Shown: piece after piece, positions 15,605 through 24,900 of the stretch
Layout of the letters: each line of letters starts with the position of its first letter
Numbering within the stretch: the first letter of the stretch is position 1
Origin: Filimonas zeae
GTDB taxonomy: Bacteria > Bacteroidota > Bacteroidia > Chitinophagales > Chitinophagaceae
NCBI RefSeq assembly: GCF_014641615.1
Contig: NZ_BMIB01000002.1
Span: 496,001-560,000 of the forward strand
Length of the DNA stretch: 64,000 bases
Direction of reading: 5' to 3'
The notes under the pieces: model-generated
What the model saw: the letters and a program-made list of their open reading frames with translations, nothing else
What the model was told of the DNA's origin: nothing
Databases searched by the model: none
Made by a program: the position numbers and the translations under genes

Positions 15605-18106
15605 TTACTTCCATTCTCTGGCGCGCTTCTGATCACGCATGCCATCAAACTGCACCTGCGGATCTTTTTCGCCTGGAGCGTTTACAAAGTGGTTAAAGCG
15701 TTTGCGCAGTTCGGGCGAATCCACCACCTCTTTCCATTCACATTTGTAGTTATTCACCAGTTGCTGCATTTCAGCTTCAAAGGCTTCTGCCATGCCCAGA
15801 CTATCATGCACCACCACATTCCGGAGGTAGTCAATACCACCTTCCATTTTGTTGAGCCAGGTGGCCGTACGTGTAAGCGGGTCAGCCGTTTTAATGTAGA
15901 ACATTAAAAAGCGGTCAATATACTTTATACAGGTTTCACTATCCAGGTCAGCAGCCAGGAGCAGTGCATGCTGGGGCTTGGAACCACCATTACCACATAC
16001 ATACAGGTTCCATCCTTTTTCCGTAGCAATGATGCCAAAGTCTTTCGATTGCGCTTCGGCACATTCCCGGATACAGCCCGATACCGCCGATTTAAACTTA
16101 TGCGGCGCACGCAAGCCACGGTAACGCTCTTCCACTTTTATGGCAAAACTCACACTATCATGTAACCCAAACCGGCACCAGGTACTGCCCACACAGCTTT
16201 TTACCGTGCGAAGCGCTTTTCCGTATGCGTGCCCGCTTTCAAAACCAGCTGCCACCAGTTCTTCCCATATCAACGGCAGATCACTTACATGGGCGCCAAA
16301 CATATCAATACGCTGACCACCGGTTATTTTAGTATATAAATTATACTTCTTTGCCACACTGGCAATTACCATCAGCTTATCCGGTGTAATTTCTCCGCCC
16401 GGTATACGGGGCACCACAGAATAAGTACCCCCTTTCTGAATATTGGCCAGGAAGCGATCATTGGAATCCTGTGCGGTATCATTGCCTTTAGCCAGCACCA
16501 GATCATTCCACAAGCTGGCCAGCACCGAGCTTACCAGTGGCTTACACACCTCACAGCCATCTCCTTTACCCAGCTCATCCAGCACCTCATCGTAGCTGTA
16601 CAGCTTTTTCATTTTTATCAGATCGTACAGTTCCTGTCTGGAGTAAGCAAAATGCTCGCACACCATCTTACGCAACAGCTTTCCCTGCGCTTTCAGCGTA
16701 TCCTCAATAATATCTTTAACCATAGGTACACAGCCACCGCAGCCGGTTCCTGCCTTGCAGCTCTTTTTTATACCATCCAGGGTTTCACAACCTTCCTGTA
16801 CCAGGCCTGCAATAGCACCTTTGGTAATGCCTTCGCAACTGCATATCAAGGCATCATCCGGTAAAGAGGCAACACCGCTGCCTGCACCACTGTGCTGGCC
16901 TCCTCTGGCACCCAGCAATACTTCGCTGGCATCGGGCGGTAATACCACTTTGTTTTTTACGGTTTGCAGCAGCATATTGTATTCAGCTGCATCCCCTACC
17001 AGTATGCCTCCCAGCAGATATTTGCCGTCGGGTGTGGTATTTATTCTTTTATATACCCCTTTAATGGTATCCTGCCATACCAGTGTACGCCCCTGACCGG
17101 GCCCTATAAAAGGCGCTCCAAAGCTGGCCACATCTACACCAATCAGTTTTAGTTTGGTGCTCATATCAAAACCGGTAAAGGATTTATCGCCCCCTGCCAG
17201 GTTGGTGGCTACCACTTCTGCCATTTCGTAGCCGGGCGCTACCAGGCCATATATAAAGTCGTTATGCAAAGCACATTCACCAATGGCAAAAACAAACGGA
17301 TGCGAGGTTTGCAGCTTGTCGTTTACTACAATACCACCCCGGGGCCCTGTCTGCAGGCCGGCGTGCGCCGCCAGCTCATCCCGCGGTTTAATACCGGCAG
17401 AAATAACCAGCATATCTACGTCCAGCACCGAATGATCGGCAAACTGCATCCCGTTTATGCATTCTTCTCCCGTAATGGCAACTGTATTTTTATTGGTATG
17501 TATGGTTAAGCCCAGTTGCTGCAAACGGTCTTTCAGCATATCTGAGCCTGCTTCATCTATCTGCCGCGGCATCAGGCGGGGGGCAAATTCAATTACATGG
17601 GTGTCGGCAATACCCAGGTCCAGCAGCGCCTTAGCTGCTTCCAGCCCCAGCAAACCGCCACCTATAACCGCTGCCCGGCGCGCTTTGGGCGCGTATGCCG
17701 TCATCATTTCCAGATCTTCTATGGTGCGGTACAAAAACACCCCCTCTTTTTCTACGCCTGGTATCGGTGGTACAAATGCCGCTGAGCCTGTTGCCAGCAC
17801 CAGGTAATCAAAAGGTACCGCAAGCCCTTTGTAAGAATGTACCGTCTTATTTACCAGATCAATACGTTGTACGGGATCGCCCAGATGCAGGGCAATTCCT
17901 TTTTCCCCGTACCAGCTGGTGCCCGCCAGACATAAATCGGCGGCATTTTTACCAGAAAAAAACTCGCTAAGGTGTACGCGGTCATACGCAGGGTGAATCT
18001 CTTCCCCGAAAACAACAACATCGGCAGCGCCGGCAGGCAGTTTGGCAGTCAGTTTTTCGCAAAACTTGTATCCCACCATTCCATTACCAATAACAACAAT
18101 ACGCAT
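15605..18106 (-). CDS. nirB: nitrite reductase [NAD(P)H] large subunit NirB
   Basis: I chose the ATG at 18106 (MRIVVIGNGMVGYKF), giving 833 residues; an ATG 35 codons upstream would add a non-conserved tail. Domain order: FAD/NAD(P)H oxidoreductase (1-390, GNGMVG and GGGLLGLEAAKA nucleotide motifs), BFD-like [2Fe-2S] domain (Cys422, 424, 456, 459), a second BFD-like segment (about 480-525), then the nitrite reductase half-domains. The siroheme/[4Fe-4S] ligands are Cys638, 644, 678 and 682. NirB reduces nitrite to ammonium with six electrons from NAD(P)H. The siroheme precursor gene cobA is divergent, 199 bp away. No nitrate reductase gene is in the window. Confidence 0.96.
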   Translation of the reverse strand: MRIVVIGNGMVGYKFCEKLTAKLPAGAADVVVFGEEIHPAYDRVHLSEFFSGKNAADLCLAGTSWYGEKGIALHLGDPVQRIDLVNKTVHSYKGLAVPFDYLVLATGSAAFVPPIPGVEKEGVFLYRTIEDLEMMTAYAPKARRAAVIGGGLLGLEAAKALLDLGIADTHVIEFAPRLMPRQIDEAGSDMLKDRLQQLGLTIHTNKNTVAITGEECINGMQFADHSVLDVDMLVISAGIKPRDELAAHAGLQTGPRGGIVVNDKLQTSHPFVFAIGECALHNDFIYGLVAPGYEMAEVVATNLAGGDKSFTGFDMSTKLKLIGVDVASFGAPFIGPGQGRTLVWQDTIKGVYKRINTTPDGKYLLGGILVGDAAEYNMLLQTVKNKVVLPPDASEVLLGARGGQHSGAGSGVASLPDDALICSCEGITKGAIAGLVQEGCETLDGIKKSCKAGTGCGGCVPMVKDIIEDTLKAQGKLLRKMVCEHFAYSRQELYDLIKMKKLYSYDEVLDELGKGDGCEVCKPLVSSVLASLWNDLVLAKGNDTAQDSNDRFLANIQKGGTYSVVPRIPGGEITPDKLMVIASVAKKYNLYTKITGGQRIDMFGAHVSDLPLIWEELVAAGFESGHAYGKALRTVKSCVGSTWCRFGLHDSVSFAIKVEERYRGLRAPHKFKSAVSGCIRECAEAQSKDFGIIATEKGWNLYVCGNGGSKPQHALLLAADLDSETCIKYIDRFLMFYIKTADPLTRTATWLNKMEGGIDYLRNVVVHDSLGMAEAFEAEMQQLVNNYKCEWKEVVDSPELRKRFNHFVNAPGEKDPQVQFDGMRDQKRAREWK

Positions 18107-18305
18107 ATAAACAGTTTTGGTTATTGAAAAAGAATAGTCAGATGACAGGCAATCGTCAGATATATTTTTATTGCATACAACACATAAACCAGAACAACCA
18201 ATCGAAAACAAAATAAAAACATGATCTATGTCATAAATTTAGGTTGAAATATTTTAAATTCACATAAAATACCTGACCAAAACATTAAATATTTTTTTAG
18301 TTAAT
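18107..18305. promoter_or_regulatory. divergent nirB / cobA promoter region
   Basis: This AT-rich 199-bp spacer must contain the promoters of both the nirBD operon (minus) and cobA-crp (plus). It holds the palindrome at 18221-18234. I see no exact TAnnTTTG box in either direction, so expression may depend on an activator. Confidence 0.7.
18221..18234. promoter_or_regulatory. candidate Crp/Fnr-type operator (ATGATCTATGTCAT)
   Basis: This 14-bp imperfect palindrome has the TGA-N6-TCA core of Crp/Fnr sites. Its centre is about 78 bp before the cobA start and 121 bp before the nirB start. The Crp/Fnr gene two positions away is the natural candidate to bind it. Binding is inference. Confidence 0.45.
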
Positions 18306-19097
18306 ATGAAAACTGCAATTACTCCCCATCTTTCTCTGGTAGGCGCCGGTCCAGGCGATCCAGACCTTTTAACCCTTAAGGCGGTTAAAACTTTACGTGC
18401 TGCTAAAGTGATATTATATGATGCACTGGCCAATGAACAGCTGCTGCAATACGCTGCACCGGATGCCATAACCACTTTTGTGGGCAAGCGCTTTGGCTGC
18501 CATGCGCTATCGCAGCAGGCTATTAATCAGTTAATTATAGAAAGCGCCCTTACCTATGGCCACGTAGTGCGTTTAAAAGGGGGCGATCCTTTTGTGTTTG
18601 GCCGTGCACAGGAAGAAATTGACTGCGCGCGTAGCCATAACATACCGGTTACCGTAGTACCCGGCATTACCAGCGCCATTGCGGTTGCCGCATCGCAAAT
18701 GATACCGGTAACCTGCCGCGGACTGGCAGAAAGCTTCTGGGTAACCACCGGAACTACCCGCACGGGCCATCTTTCGGCTGATGTACAACTGGCCGCCCAA
18801 TCTTCCGCCACAGTGGTATTATTAATGGCCATGAGTAAGCTGGAGCAGATTATGGACCTGTTTGCCGCAAACGGAAAGGCATCTACCCCTGTAGCTATTA
18901 TACAGGATGGCACTACGGAACGCGAAAGAATGGTTACAGGTACCGTAAAAGACATTGTTTTTAAAGCAGAATACGGTGGTTTTACCAATCCGGCTATTAT
19001 TATAGTAGGCGAAGTGGTTCATTTGGCTGCAGGCAGCCTGCCCGCACAGGTAAATTCTGTTATAACCAGCTATACTGCCGTTAACAAAGCAAGCTGA
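18306..19097 (+). CDS. cobA: uroporphyrinogen-III C-methyltransferase (SUMT)
   Basis: This 263-residue enzyme adds methyl groups from SAM at C2 and C7 of uroporphyrinogen III to make precorrin-2, the precursor of siroheme. The family motifs are clear: LVGAGPGDPDLLTLKAV at the N-terminus, YGHVVRLKGGDPFVFGR, and VVPGITSAIAVAA, with a typical GTTERERMVTGT near the end. It lacks the dehydrogenase/ferrochelatase half of CysG, so another gene outside the window must finish siroheme. Its place beside nirB, a siroheme enzyme, explains its role here. The Crp/Fnr gene follows after 43 bp. Confidence 0.95.
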   Translation: MKTAITPHLSLVGAGPGDPDLLTLKAVKTLRAAKVILYDALANEQLLQYAAPDAITTFVGKRFGCHALSQQAINQLIIESALTYGHVVRLKGGDPFVFGRAQEEIDCARSHNIPVTVVPGITSAIAVAASQMIPVTCRGLAESFWVTTGTTRTGHLSADVQLAAQSSATVVLLMAMSKLEQIMDLFAANGKASTPVAIIQDGTTERERMVTGTVKDIVFKAEYGGFTNPAIIIVGEVVHLAAGSLPAQVNSVITSYTAVNKAS

Positions 19098-19140
19098 ATA
19101 ACAGGGAATACCCTAATTTCACCCTGCAAGTTTGAATGGT

Positions 19141-19833
19141 ATGAAGAAAAGTAAAGACGGGTGTGCCATGGATCAGTGCCAGCTTTGCCGGCTGTGTTTA
19201 AAAGAATGGCTGCCGGCAGTGGAAGCCCACCGCCAGAACCTGAAGTTTAAAAAGGGCGAAGTAATATTTAAAGAGGGCGACACCGTGCAGGGTATTTACT
19301 TTGTATATGAGGGTACTGTAAAAATACATAAACACTGGGGCGCCGATAAAGAACTGATTATGCGCTTTGCCACCCCTGGCGATATTTTCGGGCACCGGGG
19401 ATTTGGTAACGACCCACACTATCCTATTACCGCTACCGCACTGGAAGCTACCACTGTTTGTTATATTGAAAAAGCGTTTTTCTATTCCACATTGAAAACC
19501 AACACAGACTATCTGTTTCAGCTGATGCTGTTTTACGCAGAAGAGCTGCAGGAATCTGAAAAAACCATGCGTAACCTGGCCCATATGCCGGTAAAAGGCC
19601 GCCTGGCACACGCACTGCTGCGTTTGCATAAAAAATTTGGTATTACTTCGGAAGGCCATATAAATATTAACCTCAGCCGGCAGGATATAGCTTCTTATGC
19701 AGGCACTACTTACGAAACGGTGTTCCGGCTGATGACCGAATTTACCCAGGACAACCTGATACAGGCCGATGGTAAAAATATTACTTTGTTAAACCCGGAA
19801 GCGCTGGAAGCATTCACTACCGTGAGCGCCTGA
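19141..19833 (+). CDS. Crp/Fnr-family transcription regulator with N-terminal cysteine cluster
   Basis: Starting at ATG 19141 this gives 230 residues. It has a cyclic-nucleotide-binding-like beta roll (about 30-135) and a C-terminal winged HTH (LSRQDIASYAGTTYETVFRLMTEF). Unusually, the N-terminus carries Cys8, Cys13, Cys16 and Cys19 (in CAMDQCQLCRLC), and a further Cys107 lies in the sensor domain. E. coli FNR holds its oxygen-sensitive [4Fe-4S] cluster with three N-terminal cysteines plus one in the body, so a cluster-based sensor is plausible. The gene is probably cotranscribed with cobA and may control the nirBD genes. A TTG start three codons upstream is possible. Confidence 0.9.
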   Translation: MKKSKDGCAMDQCQLCRLCLKEWLPAVEAHRQNLKFKKGEVIFKEGDTVQGIYFVYEGTVKIHKHWGADKELIMRFATPGDIFGHRGFGNDPHYPITATALEATTVCYIEKAFFYSTLKTNTDYLFQLMLFYAEELQESEKTMRNLAHMPVKGRLAHALLRLHKKFGITSEGHININLSRQDIASYAGTTYETVFRLMTEFTQDNLIQADGKNITLLNPEALEAFTTVSA

Positions 19834-19899
19834 CGGTATTGCGTAAAAACAGTTAACTTGCAGGTTAACAGCACTACAAAAATCTTTTATAGCGCGTAA

Positions 19900-20493
19900 T
19901 TGTCCGGCGAGCATTTAAATACCGTACCCGAGTTGTGGCAGCGCCTGGCTGCCGGTGATGAACAGGCGTTCCGGACTTTATTCCATGCCTTTACCCCATC
20001 TCTGTTTGCTGCTGCCATGCAGGTAGTAAAACTGGAAGAACCGGCCCGCGAAATAGTACAGGAGACATTTTTAAAAGTGTGGATGCACCGCGAAGCACTG
20101 GGGCTGATGGAAAACCCTTCCGGCTGGGTATTCCGCGCTGCTTCTAACCTCTCCATCAGTTATTTACGTAAACAGGCCAGCGCCTGGAAATGGTTACAGC
20201 AACAGCCTTTTTCTGCCGCTGCCACCAATGATGTACTGGAGAAAGTGAGCTTTAGAGAGGCACAGCAGCTACTACATGCCGCTATTGCAGCATTGCCCCC
20301 CAAAAGGCAATTGATTTTTCGCCTCAGCCGCCAGGAAGAACTGACACACGCAGAAATAGCAGAAAAATTAAATATGTCTCAAAACACGGTAAAAAACCAG
20401 ATTGTGCTGGCCGTGAAGTTTTTAGAACAGTATATTCAGCAACATCTGGATGTTTTTATTCCGCTATTTCTGTTAACAGAAATATTTTTTTAG
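19900..20493 (+). CDS. ECF RNA polymerase sigma factor (TTG start)
   Basis: This 197-residue ECF sigma factor has region 2 (FRTLFHAFTPSLFAAAMQVV through ETFLKVWMHREAL) and region 4 (QEELTHAEIAEKLNMSQNTVKNQIVLAV). A TAA stop lies directly before the TTG at 19900. No ATG occurs before region 2, so translation must begin at a non-AUG codon: this TTG, or the in-frame TTG at 19933. It lies 59 bp before an anti-sigma gene of the FecR family, which lies upstream of a SusC/SusD pair. In such modules FecR-type anti-sigma factors relay substrate binding at the SusC receptor to this sigma factor. Confidence 0.9.
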   Translation: MSGEHLNTVPELWQRLAAGDEQAFRTLFHAFTPSLFAAAMQVVKLEEPAREIVQETFLKVWMHREALGLMENPSGWVFRAASNLSISYLRKQASAWKWLQQQPFSAAATNDVLEKVSFREAQQLLHAAIAALPPKRQLIFRLSRQEELTHAEIAEKLNMSQNTVKNQIVLAVKFLEQYIQQHLDVFIPLFLLTEIFF

Positions 20494-20552
20494 AAAGAAC
20501 GGTCCCTCCTGTCTCCCTGTGCGTTTTTATATCCAGAGAACTGCAAATCAAT

Positions 20553-21707
20553 TTGGAAAATAAAGACTACATACAGCAACTTTTACATAAATACCTTCAG
20601 AATACAGCTTCCGAAGCGGAAACGCAGGAATTGATGACAGCATTGCAGCAATCCACAGACACCAAAGCCTGGGAAAACATGCTGCTGCCGGTATTCGAAA
20701 ATCAACAAACTCCTTCTAATTACCAGCCCCAGGAATGGGAACCGGTAATCAACCATATTTTACACAGCCAGTCTGCGCCCGCCAACATACGTCGTATCCC
20801 CGTTTTCGCACGTATTGCGGCCGCTGCTGCGGTTGTCATTTCCGTAGCAGCAGGCGCCTGGCTTTTTTATAATAAGCCAGCCAGCCGGCCACTGGCACAA
20901 CAACCAGACAAAGCCCCTGTAAGCAATAAAGCCATGCTTACACTGGCCGATGGCCGTACCATACCTCTGGACAGCGCAACAGCAGGCCTGCTGGCCACAC
21001 AGGGCAACGCTAACATACAAAAAGGTGCAGGCAATGCTTTAACCTACACAGGTAGCAATACTACTGCCAATGCACCGTTACAGTTTAATACCTTATCTAC
21101 CCCGCGCGGTGGTCAGTTTCAGCTGGCACTGCCGGATGGTTCTAAAGTATGGCTGAATGCAGCCAGCTCTATCCGTTATCCGGTAAGCTTTGCTGCCAAT
21201 GAACGCCGGGTTGAATTACAGGGTGAAGCCTATTTTGAAGTAAAGCCTGATGCCAGAGCACCTTTTCGCGTACAAAGCCGCTCGCAAAACGTGGAAGTGC
21301 TGGGCACCAGCTTTAATGTAAACGATTATACGGATGAAGTTGCTGCAAAAACCACTTTACTGGAAGGTAAAGTGCGGGTACAGGAATACCTGCTTACCCC
21401 CGGCCAGCAGCTGATTGTACAAAACAATACGGCCACATTGGTACCCAATGCAGACATTGATCAGGCAGTTGCCTGGAAAAACGGTTCGCTGGATATGCGC
21501 GGACTGGATGTAAAAGCACTGATGCGGCAAATTACCAGACTGTACGATGTGGAAGTGGTGTATGAAGGCACCGTACCACAGGGTATATATGGTGGCATTA
21601 TCGATCCCCGTAAAGTATACTTATCCAATATAATTGAGGTGCTGCAAAGCCAGGGCATTCGTTGCCGGCTGGAAGGCAGCAAACTCTATGTTTCGTCAGC
21701 AAAATAG
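20553..21707 (+). CDS. FecR-family anti-sigma factor (TTG start)
   Basis: This 384-residue protein begins at a TTG (MENKDYIQQLLHKYLQNTASEAETQEL); no ATG is available before the conserved N-terminus. Residues 1-75 form the cytoplasmic anti-sigma part and one membrane helix lies at about 87-107. The periplasmic FecR domain (about 170-265) has STPRGGQFQLALPDGSKVWLNAAS and ELQGEAYFEVK. A C-terminal DUF4974 domain (LMRQITRLYDVEVVYEG) is the expected contact with the SusC N-terminal extension. It lies between the ECF sigma gene and susC. Confidence 0.93.
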   Translation: MENKDYIQQLLHKYLQNTASEAETQELMTALQQSTDTKAWENMLLPVFENQQTPSNYQPQEWEPVINHILHSQSAPANIRRIPVFARIAAAAAVVISVAAGAWLFYNKPASRPLAQQPDKAPVSNKAMLTLADGRTIPLDSATAGLLATQGNANIQKGAGNALTYTGSNTTANAPLQFNTLSTPRGGQFQLALPDGSKVWLNAASSIRYPVSFAANERRVELQGEAYFEVKPDARAPFRVQSRSQNVEVLGTSFNVNDYTDEVAAKTTLLEGKVRVQEYLLTPGQQLIVQNNTATLVPNADIDQAVAWKNGSLDMRGLDVKALMRQITRLYDVEVVYEGTVPQGIYGGIIDPRKVYLSNIIEVLQSQGIRCRLEGSKLYVSSAK

Positions 21708-21901
21708 ATTATTTAACCCCCGTAATACAGGAAGATTTACATGGTGATTATCAAACATTGAGAGAACAACGGGCGTACCGCATAAAAAAACCAGGAGCGC
21801 TCCTACCTGCTCCCGGCTTATGATGTTGCGGCGTTTACGCTAAACAAGGCATTTCGAGTAAAAAGACTGTTTATTTAACATCCTCAACTAACAACAAAGC
21901 T

Positions 21902-24900
21902 ATGAAACTGGCAGCGTTATTCAAACGCCGGCTATTGAGCGGGCGTTTGTTCACAACAAACGAAAATTTCCGGAATTCCGTACGTACTGTATTGCAGTCG
22001 CCCCTCCGGAGAAAAATTGCACTGGTTATGAGATTAAGTATCGTATTATTATTTGTGTGCCTGCAGCAGGTAAGCGCGCGTGGCTATGCACAAAAAGTAA
22101 CTTTATCTGCCAAACAAATACCGTTAACACAGGCGTTCAACAGTATTAAGGCACAAACCGGCTATTCCTTTTTCTGGGACCAGCAATTGCTGGACAAAGC
22201 GCCGCTGATTACTGTGGCCGTAAAAGATGCCCCTCTTACCGTGGCTTTAGATAAGTGCCTGAATGGGCTTAATCTTTCTTATGAAATTAAGGGCAACATT
22301 GTACTGATTAAAGAAAGGAAAGCAGCCGGTGCTACAGATGATAATTATACACCTTTACAGGCAGCACCCGCAGACTATGTCATTTCCGGCAAAGTGGCAG
22401 ACAGAGAGGGTAAGCCGCTGGAAGGCGCAACCGTAATACTGAACCCGCTGGATTGGAAAGTACAAACCAATGCCAAAGGAGAATTCAGCTTTAAAGGGGT
22501 GCCCGACGGACGCTACAAAGTAGAAGCCACTTATGTGGGCTACAACATGGGGCGGGCTTATGCCAACCCTGCAAACAACAACGCTCCTATTACCATTACC
22601 CTGCAGCCAACAGAGCAGGAGCAGGAAGAAGTGGTACTGAGTACCGGTTATCAAAGGCTGAAAAAGAACAGCGTTACCGGTTCCTTTGCTGTGGTTACTG
22701 CTAAAGATATTGAGCAAACACCATCGCCAAACATTATGGAGCGTTTGGAAGGTAAGGTACCGGGTGTGCAGTTTGATGTACGGAATAACAAAATAACCGT
22801 AAGAGGTATCAGCACCTTTGGAACCGGCAACTCTCCGGCCCCTCTGATTGTAATTGATGGTTTCCCTTACATAGACCAGAAGCTTACCAATATTCAGGCA
22901 ACCAATTTCAGCTCAGGCCCCACTTCGGGTAGTATCAACCCTACCTCCCCTCCACAACCAACTTATTCCGGCAATTCCATTTTAAGCTCTTTCAATCCTT
23001 CAGACATAGAAAGCATTACTTTTCTGAAAGATGCGGCAGCAGCAGCTATTTGGGGTGCCCAGGCAGCCAATGGTGTAATTGTGGTAGAGACCAAAAAAGG
23101 CAGAAAAAATGCTCCCACCTCTGTGAGCCTTAACGCTACTTACAGTGCATCGGCCCCCGCAAAGCTTTCTAATCTGAATGCGATGAGCACCACGGATTAC
23201 GTAAATCTGGAGCGCGAACTATTTGATAAAAACTTTTATTTTGATGCTGCTACCAATTACCGATACGCAGCCCAGAGCGAAGCTGTAGAAATTATGTACC
23301 GCGCCAAAAGAGGTGAAATAACAGCTGACCAGCGCGAAGCTGCTCTGGCAGAAATTTCTGGCAGAAGCAATTACGACCAGATCAGAGATTACCTGCTGCA
23401 ATCTGTTACCGCACAGCAGTACAACCTGGCTGTATCAGGTGGCAATGCTAACGGAAGCTATCATATATCAGGCAACTATAGCCGCAACAGACCTGTATAC
23501 AAAAGCAACTACGGAGAAAACTATTTTCTGAATTCCAATACCAGCAATAATTTTCTTAATAACAGACTTACACTGAATACAGGCCTCAACTATACTTATT
23601 ACAAAAGCGTAATGAACACCGCTGCGTTAGGTGCCTTAAGCGCCGGGCGCCTGGGTCTTTCGCCTTACGATATGCTGGTAGATGCTAATGGCAACACCAT
23701 TCAGCGTGGTCTTTCCTTTACAAGACGTGTGTCAGATAGTCTTACCCGCCTGGGTCATCTGTCCTGGACATATAACCCCGTAGACGAACTTAACTACAAC
23801 AACACAACCCTTACCAAAACAGCTTTACGTGCCAATGTTTCCTTAACAGGAAAAATTACCGACTGGCTAAACCTTCAGCTGGCTGGTCAACTGCAACGCA
23901 ATATAGAAGATCAGGTAAACCTGCAGGATCTTCAAAGCCTGGCCACACGTGAGCTGGTAAACACCGGCACTGTTATCACCAACGGCAGAGCAGTAAACAA
24001 TGTACCAAAAGGTGGTATATACAAAACCAGCAACAGCAGCGGCGAAGATTACAGCATGCGTGCCCAGCTGAACTTTAACAAAGGATGGGGTGGTGGTAAA
24101 CACCAGCTTACCGCACTGGCTGCCACTGAAATAAGACAGCTGAAATCAACCGGCTACAAACAAACCCGGTTTGGTTACGACCCTATCACTTCCAGTTCTG
24201 CCACCATTAACCCTACGGTTCCTTACACCACCATGTACGGCTACACCGCTACATTGGGTTATTCAGACAATGCAGTTTATAAAGTCAGACAGCGTTATCT
24301 CTCCTACCTGTCAAACGCTACTTATTCTTACCTGGGCAGATATCATGCAACAGCCAGCGCCCGTTTTGAAGATTATAGTATGCTGGGCGTACGCCGCAGC
24401 CAGCGTGGTACGCCACTATGGTCGGCCGGTTTACGTTGGGATATAGCCCGCGAAGACTTTATGAAAGACGTAAAATGGGTTAACAATCTCAGCGTAAGAG
24501 CCTCTACCGGCACAGGCGGTGTTATTCCCCGTGATGCCATTGCATTTACAGTGGTTACCCTTAGCAATGATAGCTATACCAGCGTACCAATGGCCAGCAT
24601 TAACGGATTTGCCAACCCTACACTTACCTGGCAAACAGTTAAAAATTATAATGCCGGTATAGATGCAGACTTGTTTAACAGCCGGTTAGCGATAACCTTC
24701 GATATCTACCGCAAAAAATCTTACAATATATTCACCCGCTTCAACTTCAACAGTACTTATGGATTTAACGATATCAGCTACAATACAGCTGACATGAGCA
24801 ACCACGGGTATGAATTTAGTGTTACCGGGCAGGTAATACGCCGTAAAAACTGGCAGTTTATCTCCAGCTTTAACCTGGCGTACAGCACCAATGAAATTAC

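Noticed and set aside
15605..18211. Longer NirB with 35 extra N-terminal residues
   Set aside because: The extra part precedes the conserved MRIVVIGNGMVG nucleotide-binding start, has no family likeness, and would consume promoter sequence of the divergent region.
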